DNA of 26,560 nucleotides from contig JANQHB010000063.1 in NCBI GenBank assembly GCA_028277225.1, forward strand, positions 1 through 26,560, in the 5' to 3' direction. A program made the translations under genes and the position numbers. How positions within the stretch are numbered: the stretch's first letter is position 1; the number at the start of each line of letters is the position of its first letter. Below are positions 1 to 6,810 of this stretch, in pieces. The notes below the pieces were generated by a model. That model was not told the origin of the DNA, ran no database searches, and was given only the letters and a program-made list of their open reading frames with translations. The DNA comes from Chlorobium sp. GTDB lineage: Bacteria; Bacteroidota; Chlorobiia; Chlorobiales; Chlorobiaceae.

Positions 1-98
1 CCTATTACCTATTACCTATTACCTATTACCTATTACCTATTACCTATTACCTATTACCTATTACCTATTACCTATCACCTATCACCTATTACCTATCA
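1..98. repeat. Heptamer array, CCTATTA x14
   Basis: Fourteen contiguous 7-bp units, ten of CCTATTA followed by CCTATCA, CCTATCA, CCTATTA and CCTATCA. The array begins at the window edge, so its true length is unknown. Units drift only at the end nearest the gene at 122. The same array recurs at 964-1026. Confidence 0.97.
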
Positions 99-121
99 CT
101 AACCCCAACTCTTCTAGTACA

Positions 122-895
122 ATGAAAAAGATCCTGTCCCTCATTGTTGCAGCTTTTGTCTGCATGCCTGCGGTTTCTCAGGCTTTTGAGCCGAGTAGCA
201 TTCCCCAGTCGCTGCTGCCTAACATTCATGGCAAGTCGTTAACCACGCCGATTGCGTGGGGGGCGGCTAACGGTGTTCTTTTTGCCGGTGTCGGTGGTAC
301 GATACATGCGCCATATGCAGATAAAGCTGATGGTGCGGCTGCTCTTGGTGTTGGTTTTGGCGATCCAAAAAAGAATCTCGGTGTACAGCTTGCCTTGATA
401 TCGCTGGACCTCGACGGATGGGAAGAATACTCGATGGGTCTTCATCTTCATCATGATGTCGGCGGAGGTACTGCGATTGGTGCGGGTGTTGAAAATGTTA
501 TGTTGACCGATGGAGGCGATGCGGGCGAAAGTTTTTATCTCGTTGTGAGTCATGGTCTCCAGGGTGACATGTTCGCCAATGAAACCGGATCGTCGAAACT
601 GCATGTCAGTTTGGGTGTCGGTTCCGGCCGTTTTGGTGAAAAAAGTCCTGCGGACATTTCCGCAGGCAAAGGCGAGGACGGCACGTATGTCTTCGGTAAC
701 GTTGCTTATGAGCTCTTTGAAGAATTCAACGTGATTGCCGACTGGAACGGCATTAACCTGAATGCAGGTTTGTCAAGAACCTTCTGGCTGGACAGATTTC
801 CGATAGCCGTTACCATGGGTGCAGCTGACCTTACCGATAACTCCGGCGACGAAGTGAGGTTTATCTTTGCCGTAGGTACCGGATTCAAAATCTGA
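122..895 (+). CDS. Exported beta-rich protein, probably outer membrane or periplasmic
   Basis: The 257-residue product starts with a clear Sec signal peptide: MKK, a hydrophobic core at residues 4-18, and a likely cleavage after SQA (residue 21). The mature part is rich in Gly, Val, Asp and alternating hydrophobic residues (for example AIGAGVENVML), and it ends FAVGTGFKI. A hydrophobic, beta-strand-like C-terminus of this sort is common in outer-membrane beta-barrels. There are no cysteines after the signal peptide. I do not recognise the family. The ATG at 122 lies about 20 bp after a CCTATTA heptamer array, and a second array follows the gene, so the gene is an island between repeats. Export is well supported; the barrel assignment is an inference from composition. 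Confidence 0.8.
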   Translation: MKKILSLIVAAFVCMPAVSQAFEPSSIPQSLLPNIHGKSLTTPIAWGAANGVLFAGVGGTIHAPYADKADGAAALGVGFGDPKKNLGVQLALISLDLDGWEEYSMGLHLHHDVGGGTAIGAGVENVMLTDGGDAGESFYLVVSHGLQGDMFANETGSSKLHVSLGVGSGRFGEKSPADISAGKGEDGTYVFGNVAYELFEEFNVIADWNGINLNAGLSRTFWLDRFPIAVTMGAADLTDNSGDEVRFIFAVGTGFKI

Positions 896-963
896 TCATC
901 AAATCGTCCACGAATTGGCACGAATTGCCATGGGTAATGGGTAAACTCAAAAACTATCTTCAC

Positions 964-1026
964 CCTATTACCTATTACCTATTACCTATTACCTATTACC
1001 TATTACCTATTACCTATTACCTATTA
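964..1026. repeat. Heptamer array, CCTATTA x9
   Basis: Nine perfect CCTATTA units in the same orientation as the array at 1-98. Just upstream, about 931-944, are two TGGGTAA units, which are close to the reverse complement of the same motif (TTACCCA). The two orientations therefore nearly face each other. Confidence 0.97.
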
Positions 1027-1054
1027 CCCAACAATTCAACAAAACTCAATCATC

Positions 1055-1330
1055 ATGAAAAAAACTCTGAAAATCATTTTCATGCTTCTGGCAGCCGGTA
1101 TATACTCCGGTGCGTTGTATGCGCAGTCAGGGAATATGTCTGATGTCGGCGCACAGGCAACAATTGGCGCTACCGTAGGATCAAGTGTTGGCGCAGCGAC
1201 GTCCGGCGGCGTCGGTGCTCCCGGTCCTGATACGGGCACTGATGGCGGAACTGACGGTGGAACGGATGGAGGCGACTCCGACAGTGGTGACGGTGGTGAC
1301 TCCGATAGCGGTGAAGGCGAGGAAGAGTAG
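1055..1330 (+). CDS. Small exported acidic Gly/Asp-rich protein
   Basis: A 91-residue product with a signal peptide (MKKTLKIIFMLLAAGIYSGA, cleavage probably after LYA at residue 23). The mature chain is low complexity: a Gly/Ala/Val/Ser stretch, then DGGTDGGTDGG and DSDSGDGGDSDSG, ending in acidic residues. The Asp/Ser/Gly repeats could bind calcium, but no defined calcium motif such as an EF-hand or RTX nonapeptide is seen. The ATG lies 28 bp after the CCTATTA array at 964-1026. No homologous family is recognised. The codons of the repeat (GAT GGC GGA ACT and similar) vary, so the protein repeat is not simply a recent DNA microsatellite. Confidence 0.7.
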   Translation: MKKTLKIIFMLLAAGIYSGALYAQSGNMSDVGAQATIGATVGSSVGAATSGGVGAPGPDTGTDGGTDGGTDGGDSDSGDGGDSDSGEGEEE

Positions 1331-1935
1331 TTCTCAGTCCTCTGAGTTCTCAGTTTAAAGCAAGCAACGAGTGCTGAGCATCGAGAAAGGAGTAGCTCAC
1401 TCTGGCTCGCAGGAGTAAGGAGCCGGTAGTAAGGGAGTGCTGAGTTGAAAAATGTGAGATGTGGGATGTAGGGTGTGGGGTGTTAGGATGAATAGTGCTG
1501 AGTTCTCAGTGGGCAGTTTTGAACAACTCAACGATTCAACAGCTCAACAAATCAACATTATTTTCCCCCATTACCCCTCACCCTCTACGTATTCGTGGAC
1601 TCAATGCGGCTCTTGATCCTTTTCGTAGTGCTTTCGAACACCAATGTTATGATTGTATGATACTTTGTTTCACTAGTGAAAAATCTCTTGTTTTTTACGG
1701 TAGAATTTGTACTTTTTTATCGTCTGATCATATTCTGATTTTCCCCTTCAGATGTTACAGAGGTTTTGTGACTGAAGGATGCGGAGCATTTTTTCAAGTA
1801 GTCGATTACCCTCACCCACTCCTGACCAGCAATGTAGTATCAGCGTAACGTGTCAGCAGGCATTTTCGCCCAAAATACGTATACTATTGACCTGATTTTA
1901 CACCCCATCCCCTAACCCAATCCGGAGAACAAGTC
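1331..1935. other. Repeat-filled intergenic region
   Basis: The first 230 bp are built from 7-bp units: a TTCTCAG family (about 1331-1356), a GATGTGG family (about 1450-1485) and short CAAC-containing tracts. From about 1561 to 1935 the sequence is non-repetitive. An open stretch at 1495-1848 begins inside the repeats, shows no recognisable motif and has no ribosome binding site, so I do not call it a gene. The only clear signal is the Shine-Dalgarno GGAG at about 1923, serving the gene at 1936. Confidence 0.7.
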
Positions 1936-3117
1936 ATGTCTCCCTATTCCCTGATCCCCATCCCGCTCTTCGCCCTTGTGTCTTACGGCACCCTGTTTGC
2001 CGGGACAGAGGTTGAAGAGGCAGCTGCGATGGTTCCTTTTGTGCGTTATACCGGGATATATTTTGCTGCACTTGCCGTTGCTTATGTTGCGATCATGATT
2101 CTTGCCTCTCGTGCTGAAAAGCTTGGCTTTGTCGATCACCCCGATGGGAAACGCAAGATCCACAAGGTGGCAAAACCGTTGGTTGGCGGTATCGGTATGA
2201 TTGCAGGTGTTCTGATCACCATGCTTCTTTTCATGCCGTCCTGGCAGAATGCGGGGCTCATCACTGCGATGCTCATGATCGTAACGATCGGGGCGATCGA
2301 CGACCGGCACGATGTCAGCTGCAGGAGCCGTTTCCTTGTGCAAAGCGCAGCGACGGCATCGATCATGTATTTTAGCGGAACGGTTCTTGGGTCATTCGGC
2401 AATCTTTTCGGGTTCGGAGCGATCCAGACGGGTTTTCTCGCTATCCCGATCACCCTGTTTTGTGTTATCGGCGTCATTAACGCAGTGAACATGACAGACG
2501 GCCTCGACGGCCTGGCTGGCGGGACCTCTCTTGTTGCATTCAGTGCGTTCGGGATACTTGCCTGGCTCAACAACCAGCCTGAGCTTACCTACATCAGCAT
2601 TGCTTTCGTTGGAGCGCTTGTAGCGTTCTTGCGCTTCAACTGGCACCCGTCGAAACTTTTTATGGGCGATGCAGGGAGCATGAGTCTCGGCTTTGTCCTC
2701 GCGTTCTTTGCCATCGAGGTGGCCCGGAAGGCGGGCGGCATCGTTTCGCCGGCGGCAGCGCTTCTCGTGCTCGCCCTTCCAATCACCGACACCATCACCG
2801 TTATGATCAAACGCGTGATGAAGGGTCAGAGTCCTTTTCATCCCGACAAGACCCATCTGCATCATGTCATCAAGGCAATGGGTTTCAATCATCGCAAGGT
2901 GGTCATTCTCATTATCTCGGCAACGATCATCTCCTCTTCCATCGCCATCGTCGGCACCCTTATGCATTTTCCGGATCACCTGTTCTTTGCGATCTATTTG
3001 CTTTGTTTTGCGGTCTATTTCATGGCATCCTGCAAACTCAAAACAATCTACCGCCGCTTGTTGCGGCTGAGGCGGCAAAAGGTTTTTAATATAGAGTTGG
3101 ACGAGGTTCTGCGGTAG
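1936..3117 (+). CDS. wecA: Polyprenyl-phosphate sugar-1-phosphate transferase, WecA/TagO family
   Basis: A 393-residue multi-pass membrane enzyme of the MraY/WecA family (GT4 domain PF00953). It transfers a HexNAc-1-phosphate, usually GlcNAc-1-P, from UDP-sugar to undecaprenyl phosphate, starting O-antigen or capsule repeat synthesis at the inner face of the inner membrane. Motifs seen: HPDGKRKIH (68-76), the Asp pair in IDDRHD (121-126), NMTDGLDGLAGG (185-196) with D188 and D191, GDAGS (244-248), and the WecA-type HPDKTHLHH (302-310), which separates this subgroup from MraY. The N-terminus is about 30 residues longer than in many homologues, but a Shine-Dalgarno GGAG sits 8-12 nt before the ATG at 1936 and supports this start; Met32 is an alternative. 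The exact sugar cannot be told from sequence. It stands alone upstream of the repeat zone. Confidence 0.92.
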   Translation: MSPYSLIPIPLFALVSYGTLFAGTEVEEAAAMVPFVRYTGIYFAALAVAYVAIMILASRAEKLGFVDHPDGKRKIHKVAKPLVGGIGMIAGVLITMLLFMPSWQNAGLITAMLMIVTIGAIDDRHDVSCRSRFLVQSAATASIMYFSGTVLGSFGNLFGFGAIQTGFLAIPITLFCVIGVINAVNMTDGLDGLAGGTSLVAFSAFGILAWLNNQPELTYISIAFVGALVAFLRFNWHPSKLFMGDAGSMSLGFVLAFFAIEVARKAGGIVSPAAALLVLALPITDTITVMIKRVMKGQSPFHPDKTHLHHVIKAMGFNHRKVVILIISATIISSSIAIVGTLMHFPDHLFFAIYLLCFAVYFMASCKLKTIYRRLLRLRRQKVFNIELDEVLR

Positions 3118-3130
3118 AGGCGCTTCTCAA

Positions 3131-3158
3131 GTTCTCAGTTCTTAGTTCTGAGTCCTTA
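3131..3158. repeat. Left heptamer arm of four-helix-bundle cassette 1
   Basis: Four units, GTTCTCA, GTTCTTA, GTTCTGA, GTCCTTA. Bases 3134-3149 are a perfect 16-bp inverted match to 3552-3567 on the other side of the gene at 3177. Confidence 0.85.
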
Positions 3159-3176
3159 GTATCAAGATGAGTAAAC

Positions 3177-3548
3177 ATGAGTAAAGTTGGAAAATTTGAG
3201 GACCTGGTGGCTTGGCAGAAGGCTCGGGAGCTAACTCAGGCGATATATGCTGTTACAAACAACGGTGCTTTTTCAAAAGACTACGGTTTACGTGATCAGA
3301 TCCGTCGCGCGTCAGTTTCGATAATGTCGAATATCGCTGAGGGATTCGGCAGGGGCTCCATGAATGAGTTTCATCAATTCCTTGTGGTTTCAAAGGCATC
3401 ATGCGCTGAAGTTCAATCTCAGTTATATGTTGCCTTAGATGCGGGCTACATTGATGAAACAATGTTCAAGAAGATGAGCGACGATGCAAATGAGGTGGCA
3501 AGGATCATCAGTGCTTTGAGGACATCAGTAGATAAACAGAGAAAATAA
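3177..3548 (+). CDS. Four-helix bundle protein, S23/23S-IVS family (copy 1)
   Basis: A 123-residue product with the family signature: KFEDLVAWQKARELTQAIY near the N-terminus, FSKDYGLRDQIRRASVSI, then SNIAEGFGR, EFHQFLVVSKASCAEV and a final helix with ARIISALRTSV. This is the S23/four-helix-bundle family (TIGR02436-like), first found in intervening sequences of 23S rRNA genes and related to the Avd accessory protein of diversity-generating retroelements. Its molecular role is unknown. No rRNA or reverse transcriptase is nearby. The ATG at 3177 follows a 10-bp near-duplication (ATGAGTAAAC then ATGAGTAAAG), so an in-register ATG at 3167 exists but is out of frame. The stop codon abuts the right heptamer arm. 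Copies 2 and 3 are at 6880 and 8827. Confidence 0.9.
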   Translation: MSKVGKFEDLVAWQKARELTQAIYAVTNNGAFSKDYGLRDQIRRASVSIMSNIAEGFGRGSMNEFHQFLVVSKASCAEVQSQLYVALDAGYIDETMFKKMSDDANEVARIISALRTSVDKQRK

Positions 3549-3575
3549 CTGAGAACTAAGAACTGAGCACTGAAA
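3548..3575. repeat. Right heptamer arm of four-helix-bundle cassette 1
   Basis: Units ACTGAGA, ACTAAGA, ACTGAGC, ACTGAAA start at the last base of the stop codon and are inverted relative to the left arm at 3131-3158. Confidence 0.85.
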
Positions 3576-3631
3576 TCCACCCAATACCGATTCCCGACCC
3601 CGTGAAATCAAAGAAGATATTTCACAGGGCT

Positions 3632-3692
3632 CAGTACCGATCTTTTGACTAAGAACTGAGAACTAAGCACTAAGAACTTACATCCTCTCATT
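3632..3692. repeat. 61-bp exact repeat, copy A
   Basis: Identical base for base to 7496-7556. It begins CAGTACCGATC and ends CATCCTCTCATT, with ACTAAGA/ACTGAGA heptamers inside. Two perfect copies almost 3.9 kb apart imply recent duplication or gene conversion. Confidence 0.9.
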
Positions 3693-3758
3693 ACTCAGTG
3701 CTCATCACTCGTTGCTTCTTTACCTAACACTTAAAAAAAATCTCCGAGTACCCATTCC

Positions 3759-3805
3759 CGATATATTTTGATCCTTGAACGTTGAACCTTGAATATTTCC
3801 CCTTG
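3759..3805. repeat. 47-bp exact repeat, copy A
   Basis: Identical to 6232-6278. It starts CGATATATTTTGATCC and contains TGAACGT/TGAACCT/TGAATAT heptamers. A diverged relative lies at about 7340-7385. Confidence 0.88.
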
Positions 3806-3995
3806 CACTGAGAACTTTTCTTTCAACCATTCACCATTTACGAATCACGATTCACGTTCTCGCACTCATTGCTCGTTGCTTTCAAATAATTGCTCGTTGC
3901 TGATCTTAACACGCAGCACATTCTTATACTCAACGCTCATCGCCCAGAATTTATTTGTTACCTTACTATGTGTCTGAAAATGAAAAAATGATACT

Positions 3996-4232
3996 ATGCC
4001 ATTGCTTCAAGTAAAAGATTTTCCGGAGAATATGTACTCTCTATTGCAGCAGCGGGCAAAGGCTGAGCAACGCAGTTTCTCCCAGGAGATAGTCGTAACC
4101 ATTGCAAGGGGATTGAACCATAAGGCTCGAAGGGCACAATTACTTCAGGAAATTGAACAAAATCCAAAGGTTCCTGAAAAGGTGGGTATTCTCGATCCTG
4201 TTGAACTTATTCGTGAGGATCGGGATCGGTGA
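3996..4232 (+). CDS. FitA/VapB-like ribbon-helix-helix antitoxin
   Basis: A 78-residue product opening with MPLLQVKDFPENMYSLLQQR, followed by AEQRSFSQEIV. This is the ribbon-helix-helix pattern of FitA-type antitoxins (beta strand, then two helices with SxxQE), followed by an Arg/Glu-rich C-terminal tail (LIREDRDR) of the sort that wraps a PIN-domain toxin. Such antitoxins bind their own promoter and block a VapC/FitB ribonuclease. The partner should follow with a GTGA overlap; only a stump of one is seen at 4229-4261. It is therefore probably an orphan antitoxin. Confidence 0.8.
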   Translation: MPLLQVKDFPENMYSLLQQRAKAEQRSFSQEIVVTIARGLNHKARRAQLLQEIEQNPKVPEKVGILDPVELIREDRDR

Positions 4233-4261
4233 TAGCTGTACTTGTATCAGAAAAAATGTAG
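4229..4261 (+). pseudogene. Stump of a FitB/VapC PIN toxin
   Basis: A GTG at 4229 overlaps the antitoxin stop (GTGA) exactly where a coupled toxin would start. It reads VIAVLVSEKM and then stops at TAG. PIN toxins of this group typically begin like MIVLDTNVVSE. The stump fits that pattern if about four codons, including the catalytic Asp, were deleted. The similarity is short, so this rests mainly on position and on the antitoxin type. Confidence 0.38.
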
Positions 4262-4350
4262 CGGACTTGTCGGAATCATCTGCAAAAATTGAGTGTTGAA
4301 AAGGAAAAAGACGATAATCCGTAGCCAAAGCTATAAGAGGGAACAATATA

Positions 4351-4572
4351 ATGTTGAAAAGTTACGAAGCCATCTGTGATCACGGTAGAATGAAGTGGCT
4401 GGGAGATAAGCCAAAAAATGAACAGGCGCATGTAATCGTGACGGTTCTTGATAAACAAAAACCAGATGATTGTTCATTTCAAAAAAGAAGAGAGCCGTCT
4501 CGACTGATTGCAGGGAAGGGAAAAATTCATGGCGATATCGTTGCCGCAAAAATACCGGAAGAAAATTGGTGA
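4351..4572 (+). CDS. Small antitoxin-like protein of an orphaned TA pair
   Basis: A 73-residue product. The N-terminal half (YEAICDHGRMKWLGDKP, then HVIVTVL) looks like the small beta-rich DNA-binding module of antitoxins whose genes sit before PIN toxins. The end, AGKGKIHGDIVAAKIPEENW, resembles the toxin-binding tail (GDIVSPIVDEEDW type) of the same group. A GAGGG sequence lies 9 bp before the ATG at 4351. No toxin follows; an 84-bp inverted-repeat element lies right after the stop and the next gene belongs to another TA type. The assignment is from remembered family patterns and is moderately sure. Confidence 0.6.
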   Translation: MLKSYEAICDHGRMKWLGDKPKNEQAHVIVTVLDKQKPDDCSFQKRREPSRLIAGKGKIHGDIVAAKIPEENW

Positions 4573-4575
4573 AGT

Positions 4576-4671
4576 CTATAGGGCACCTCTAATTGTCGTG
4601 AGCGACACCCTCTCCTATCCGACCAACGAAGTAATCATGGTGCGCAACAAATTAATAGAGGTGCCTTATAG
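4576..4671. mobile_element. Miniature inverted-repeat element (MITE-like, about 84-96 bp)
   Basis: CTATAGGGCACCTCTA (4576-4591) is an inverted copy of TAGAGGTGCCTTATAG (4656-4671), with one mismatch in 16. The pairing continues weakly inward as AATT. The core element would be 4582-4665, with TATAG directly before and after. The inside codes for nothing obvious. The flanks share GAAAATTGG (4561-4569) and GAAAAATTGG (4671-4680), as if the end of the preceding antitoxin gene had been duplicated or split. The ends resemble IS5-type terminal repeats, which is an inference. Confidence 0.6.
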
Positions 4672-4689
4672 AAAAATTGGAGGCTGTAT

Positions 4690-4908
4690 ATGACACAGAT
4701 ACTTGAGAAAGCCTTTGAAGAGGCATTGAAACTGTCCAGGTTGGAGCAAAATATCCTGGGGCGATGGTTGATTGATGAAATTCTATCCGAAAGAAAATGG
4801 AAAGAAACATTTGCCGGGTCAGAAGATGTGCTGGATCAATTGGCGGAAGAGGCACTTGCGGAACATGCACAAGGTAAAACAAAGCCATTGGATATCGACA
4901 GTCTGTGA
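4690..4908 (+). CDS. Antitoxin of a RelE/ParE-type module
   Basis: A 72-residue, mainly helical acidic protein: QILEKAFEEALKLSRLEQN, then LGRWLIDEILSERKW, then SEDVLDQLAEEALAEHAQGK, ending PLDIDSL. This layout is typical of small antitoxins that precede RelE/ParE-superfamily toxins. It has no separate DNA-binding domain of a classic fold that I can identify. The stop TGA (4906-4908) overlaps a GTG at 4905 that opens the toxin frame, the usual translational coupling. The toxin itself is broken by an internal deletion (next entry), so this antitoxin has no working partner here. Confidence 0.72.
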   Translation: MTQILEKAFEEALKLSRLEQNILGRWLIDEILSERKWKETFAGSEDVLDQLAEEALAEHAQGKTKPLDIDSL

Positions 4909-5142
4909 TATCACATACGACAAAGCGTTTTCGCAGCCTGTTGGCAAATCTGCCAAATGAAATCCCCTTACTATCCGGGATTGCATTTTAAGCGAGTACA
5001 CTCGAAAAAGCCTGTTTATGCCGTTCGTATTTCAAAAGATTATCGTGTCTTAGGGATACAGCGAGATGGTGAGATGATTTGGTTCTGGATTGGTTCACAT
5101 TCGGATTACGACAAAATATTGAAGCAATTGAGGGAAGGGTAA
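4905..5142 (+). pseudogene. RelE/ParE-type toxin with internal frame-shifting deletion
   Basis: Frame 1 from the GTG at 4905 reads ISHTTKRFRSLLANLPNEI, the usual N-terminus of these ribonuclease toxins, and then runs into TAA at 4989-4991. The frame one base over, from about 4957, reads SPYYPGLHFKRVH, then PVYAVRISKDYRVLG and WFWIGSHSDYDKIL, the usual C-terminal beta-sheet. Family members have about 15 more residues (an AYRLFRENP-like helix) between the two halves. A deletion of that helix plus a frame change explains both. A 61-residue product could in theory start at ATG 4957 but would lack the N-terminal helices. The reading frame stops one codon after REG. Confidence 0.75.
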
Positions 5143-5229
5143 GCAGTTAATCAAAAACTGAAAATTAAAAATCGTAGCTCCTCACACGTAGCACAATCTC
5201 CGATTCCCCAATGTTTTTAAGCAATCCGC

Positions 5230-5484
5230 ATGAAAGAAGCGATGAATACTGATGATACTACATGTTGCCCGCTGTGTAGTGGGGAAAAAGTGCAAGGAAC
5301 CACAACTGTTACGGTTGACCTTGGGGATGCACTTATTGTGGTAAGGGATGTTCCTGCAGCTATCTGTTCGCTATGTGGTGCAGACTGGATTGATGACAAG
5401 ACAGCCCAAAGGGTGGAAAATATCGTTGAGGATGCCAGGAAAAAGCACAACCAGATCGAGGTGACAAGTCTCAAAGCCAGTTAG
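5230..5484 (+). CDS. MqsA/YgiT-type zinc-finger antitoxin
   Basis: An 84-residue product with a CPLC...CSLCG zinc-finger pair (residues about 13-16 and 46-50), the beta-rich spacer VTVDLGDALIVVRDVPAAIC between them, and a charged C-terminal helix with ENIVEDARKKHNQIE. This is the YgiT-type zinc-finger family, the N-terminal half of MqsA without its HTH domain. Partners are usually DUF4258 toxins encoded just upstream. The upstream 87 bp hold only heptamer remnants, so no toxin is present. Start ATG at 5230; ATG at 5245 is an alternative. Confidence 0.8.
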   Translation: MKEAMNTDDTTCCPLCSGEKVQGTTTVTVDLGDALIVVRDVPAAICSLCGADWIDDKTAQRVENIVEDARKKHNQIEVTSLKAS

Positions 5485-5577
5485 CAACTGACCCAGAATC
5501 CTAACCGAGAACTCAGAACTGAGCACTGAGCACTTCTTACCGAACGCCTAGCACTTAACACGTAACACAATCTTCAG

Positions 5578-5790
5578 ATGTCGATTAAATATGAGCTGAT
5601 AATATACTGGAGTGAAGAGGATGAAGCGTTTGTTGTTGAAGTCCCGGAATTGCCCGGTTGCATGGCTGATGGTGAAACATATGAGGCTGCTGTAGCGAAT
5701 GCAAGAAAAGTAATTGAAGAGTGGATCGATACTGCACATGCACACGGACGGCCAGTGCCTGAGCCAAAGGGAAGGCTTATCTATGCATGA
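5578..5790 (+). CDS. hicB: HicB-family antitoxin
   Basis: A 70-residue protein with the HicB/UPF0150 core: YELIIYWSEEDEAFVVEVPE, LPGCMADGETYEAAVANAR, and EEWIDTAHAHGRPVPEP. It is the short form that lacks a C-terminal DNA-binding domain. HicB normally neutralises HicA, a small double-stranded-RNA-binding ribonuclease encoded next to it. Neither the 93 bp before nor the 65 bp after can hold hicA. The upstream 80 bp are pure 7-bp units ending in ACACGTA ACACAAT before the start codon, so the native promoter may be absent or repeat-derived. Confidence 0.88.
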   Translation: MSIKYELIIYWSEEDEAFVVEVPELPGCMADGETYEAAVANARKVIEEWIDTAHAHGRPVPEPKGRLIYA

Positions 5791-5855
5791 AATACCAACC
5801 GGGCCGGCACGTGGCACAATCTTAACTCATCGTTCATTGCTTTTTTGCCTAACAC

Positions 5856-6056
5856 ATGAAGGTAGTCCTTGACAAAGAGACAGATACACTTTATTTCAGG
5901 CTTGATGAAGCCAGAGTAGCTGAATCAGAAGAGGTTAAAGCTGGTGTGATTCTCGATTATGATGAAAACGAGAGTGTCATAGGTGTAGAATTCCTTAATG
6001 TCTCAAAAAGAGCGACAAAGGAAGAGTTATCCACCATGCAGTTTCAAACCGCATGA
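5856..6056 (+). CDS. DUF2283 family protein
   Basis: A 66-residue product beginning MKVVLDKETDTLYFRL, then GVILDYDENESVIGVEFLNV and KRATKEELSTMQF. This is the DUF2283 pattern (acidic beta hairpins ending in an SKR segment). DUF2283 genes often neighbour DUF4258 genes and are suspected antitoxin partners, but the function is not established. No DUF4258 gene is found. The sequence right before the ATG is GCCTAACAC, a unit shared with other gaps in this zone. Confidence 0.82.
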   Translation: MKVVLDKETDTLYFRLDEARVAESEEVKAGVILDYDENESVIGVEFLNVSKRATKEELSTMQFQTA

Positions 6057-6366
6057 GTATCGGTGGATTACGAACATCTGTTGCAAAGCAAAGAAGTTGA
6101 AGTTTCAAACTCAGCACTCGTTGTTCATTGCTTCTTTCCCTAACACGTAACACAATCTTCGACGTATTGTGCTATCAACTGAGAACTGAGAACTGAAATC
6201 CACCCATTCCCGATTCCCGAATACCCAATACCGATATATTTTGATCCTTGAACGTTGAACCTTGAATATTTCCCCTTGAACCAAGAACTGTGTTTCAGGA
6301 ATCCAGAAAGAAGGATTACTAATTAATTGTATTTTACCCTGAAAAGAACTCACGGGTATTGGATGT
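6057..6366. repeat. Intergenic heptamer mosaic with 47-bp repeat copy B
   Basis: It contains TAACACGTAACACAATC-like units (about 6143), a short hairpin CACAAT/ATTGTG around 6153-6173, ACTGAGA units, CGATTCC units and the exact 47-bp repeat 6232-6278 (copy of 3759-3805). The last 60 bp before the mntA-like gene are non-repetitive and may hold its promoter. No gene is seen. Confidence 0.8.
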
Positions 6367-6768
6367 ATGACGACGACACAAGACATCGATCAGCAGATCA
6401 GAGAGGTGCTTCAAGGTTATCCCGGGATTACTCTTGCGATTCTTTTCGGTTCTCTGGCCACTGGAACGGCAGGGCCCGGTAGCGATCTCGACCTGGCGGT
6501 CTATGCCGGCAAGCCGATCACGACCGAAGAAAAAATGACACTGATCGAAGAGCTTGCCCTGCAGATTGGCCGTCCCGTGGACCTGGTAGATATCAAAACA
6601 GCCGGCCTGCCCGTCATGGGTCAGATCTTCTCCAGAGGCAGAAGGATCCTCGGCTCAGACTCACTCTATGCGACACTGCTTACCCGCTACCAGATCGACA
6701 GTGCCGATTTTATGCCCATTCGGCAGAGGGTTCTGGAAGAGAGGAGGAAGAAATGGATTGGAGAATAA
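6367..6768 (+). CDS. mntA: MntA-type minimal nucleotidyltransferase antitoxin
   Basis: A 133-residue protein of the minimal nucleotidyltransferase family. The signature GSLATGTAGPGSDLDLAVY (28-46) contains the GSX10DXD motif, with D40 and D42 as metal ligands. A later VDLVDI supplies the likely third Asp. In HepT/MntA modules, this enzyme AMPylates the HEPN ribonuclease HepT and so inactivates it. The hepT gene should overlap the end of mntA. An ATG at 6753 does so, but its frame leaves the family after about six codons (next entry). Base composition is GC-richer than its neighbours. Fairly sure of the family; the antitoxin role is inferred. Confidence 0.85.
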   Translation: MTTTQDIDQQIREVLQGYPGITLAILFGSLATGTAGPGSDLDLAVYAGKPITTEEKMTLIEELALQIGRPVDLVDIKTAGLPVMGQIFSRGRRILGSDSLYATLLTRYQIDSADFMPIRQRVLEERRKKWIGE

Positions 6769-6810
6769 GACTTCAAATCCTTCGCCCAAGCCGTTCTTTT
6801 GCTACGGTAG

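Larger units (their letters stand above)
3576..3995. other. Intergenic mosaic of heptamer repeats
   Basis: There is no convincing gene here; the open stretch at 3789-3977 is made of repeat units (TTCACCA, CTCGTTG types). The region holds a hairpin with GTGAAAT (3602-3608) pairing with ATTTCAC (3619-3625), strengthened by flanking CC/GG. It also holds two long repeat copies, listed separately, and many ACTGAGA, CTCGTTG and CGATTCC-type units. The hairpin is not followed by a T-run, so I do not call it a terminator. Confidence 0.75.

Noticed and set aside
1..98. CRISPR array
   Set aside because: Units are 7 bp and contiguous, with no spacers and no cas genes nearby.
925..1143. Open frame with a PITYYLL-type peptide repeat
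   Set aside because: It is the CCTATTA array read in frame, and it overlaps the better supported signal-peptide gene at 1055.
1495..1848. 117-codon open frame
   Set aside because: It begins inside repeats, has no ribosome site and no recognisable domain, and shows irregular codon use.
2136..3078. Long antisense open frames under the wecA-like gene
   Set aside because: They mirror the coding strand of a well-supported membrane enzyme and lack their own motifs or start signals.
3602..3625. Rho-independent terminator
   Set aside because: The GTGAAAT/ATTTCAC hairpin is AT-rich in the stem and is not followed by a T-run.
3789..3977. 62-codon open frame
   Set aside because: Composed of repeat units (TTCACCA, CTCGTTG types); no domain.
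4508..4693. 61-codon open frame across the MITE-like element
   Set aside because: It is a shadow of the antitoxin at 4351 and of the inverted-repeat element; no family resemblance.
5791..6366. Integron attC sites (GCCTAAC cores) between small gene cassettes
   Set aside because: GCCTAAC matches the core consensus RYYYAAC by chance at some gaps, but no paired GTTRRRY core at the right distance and no integrase are seen; the motif fits the heptamer families.
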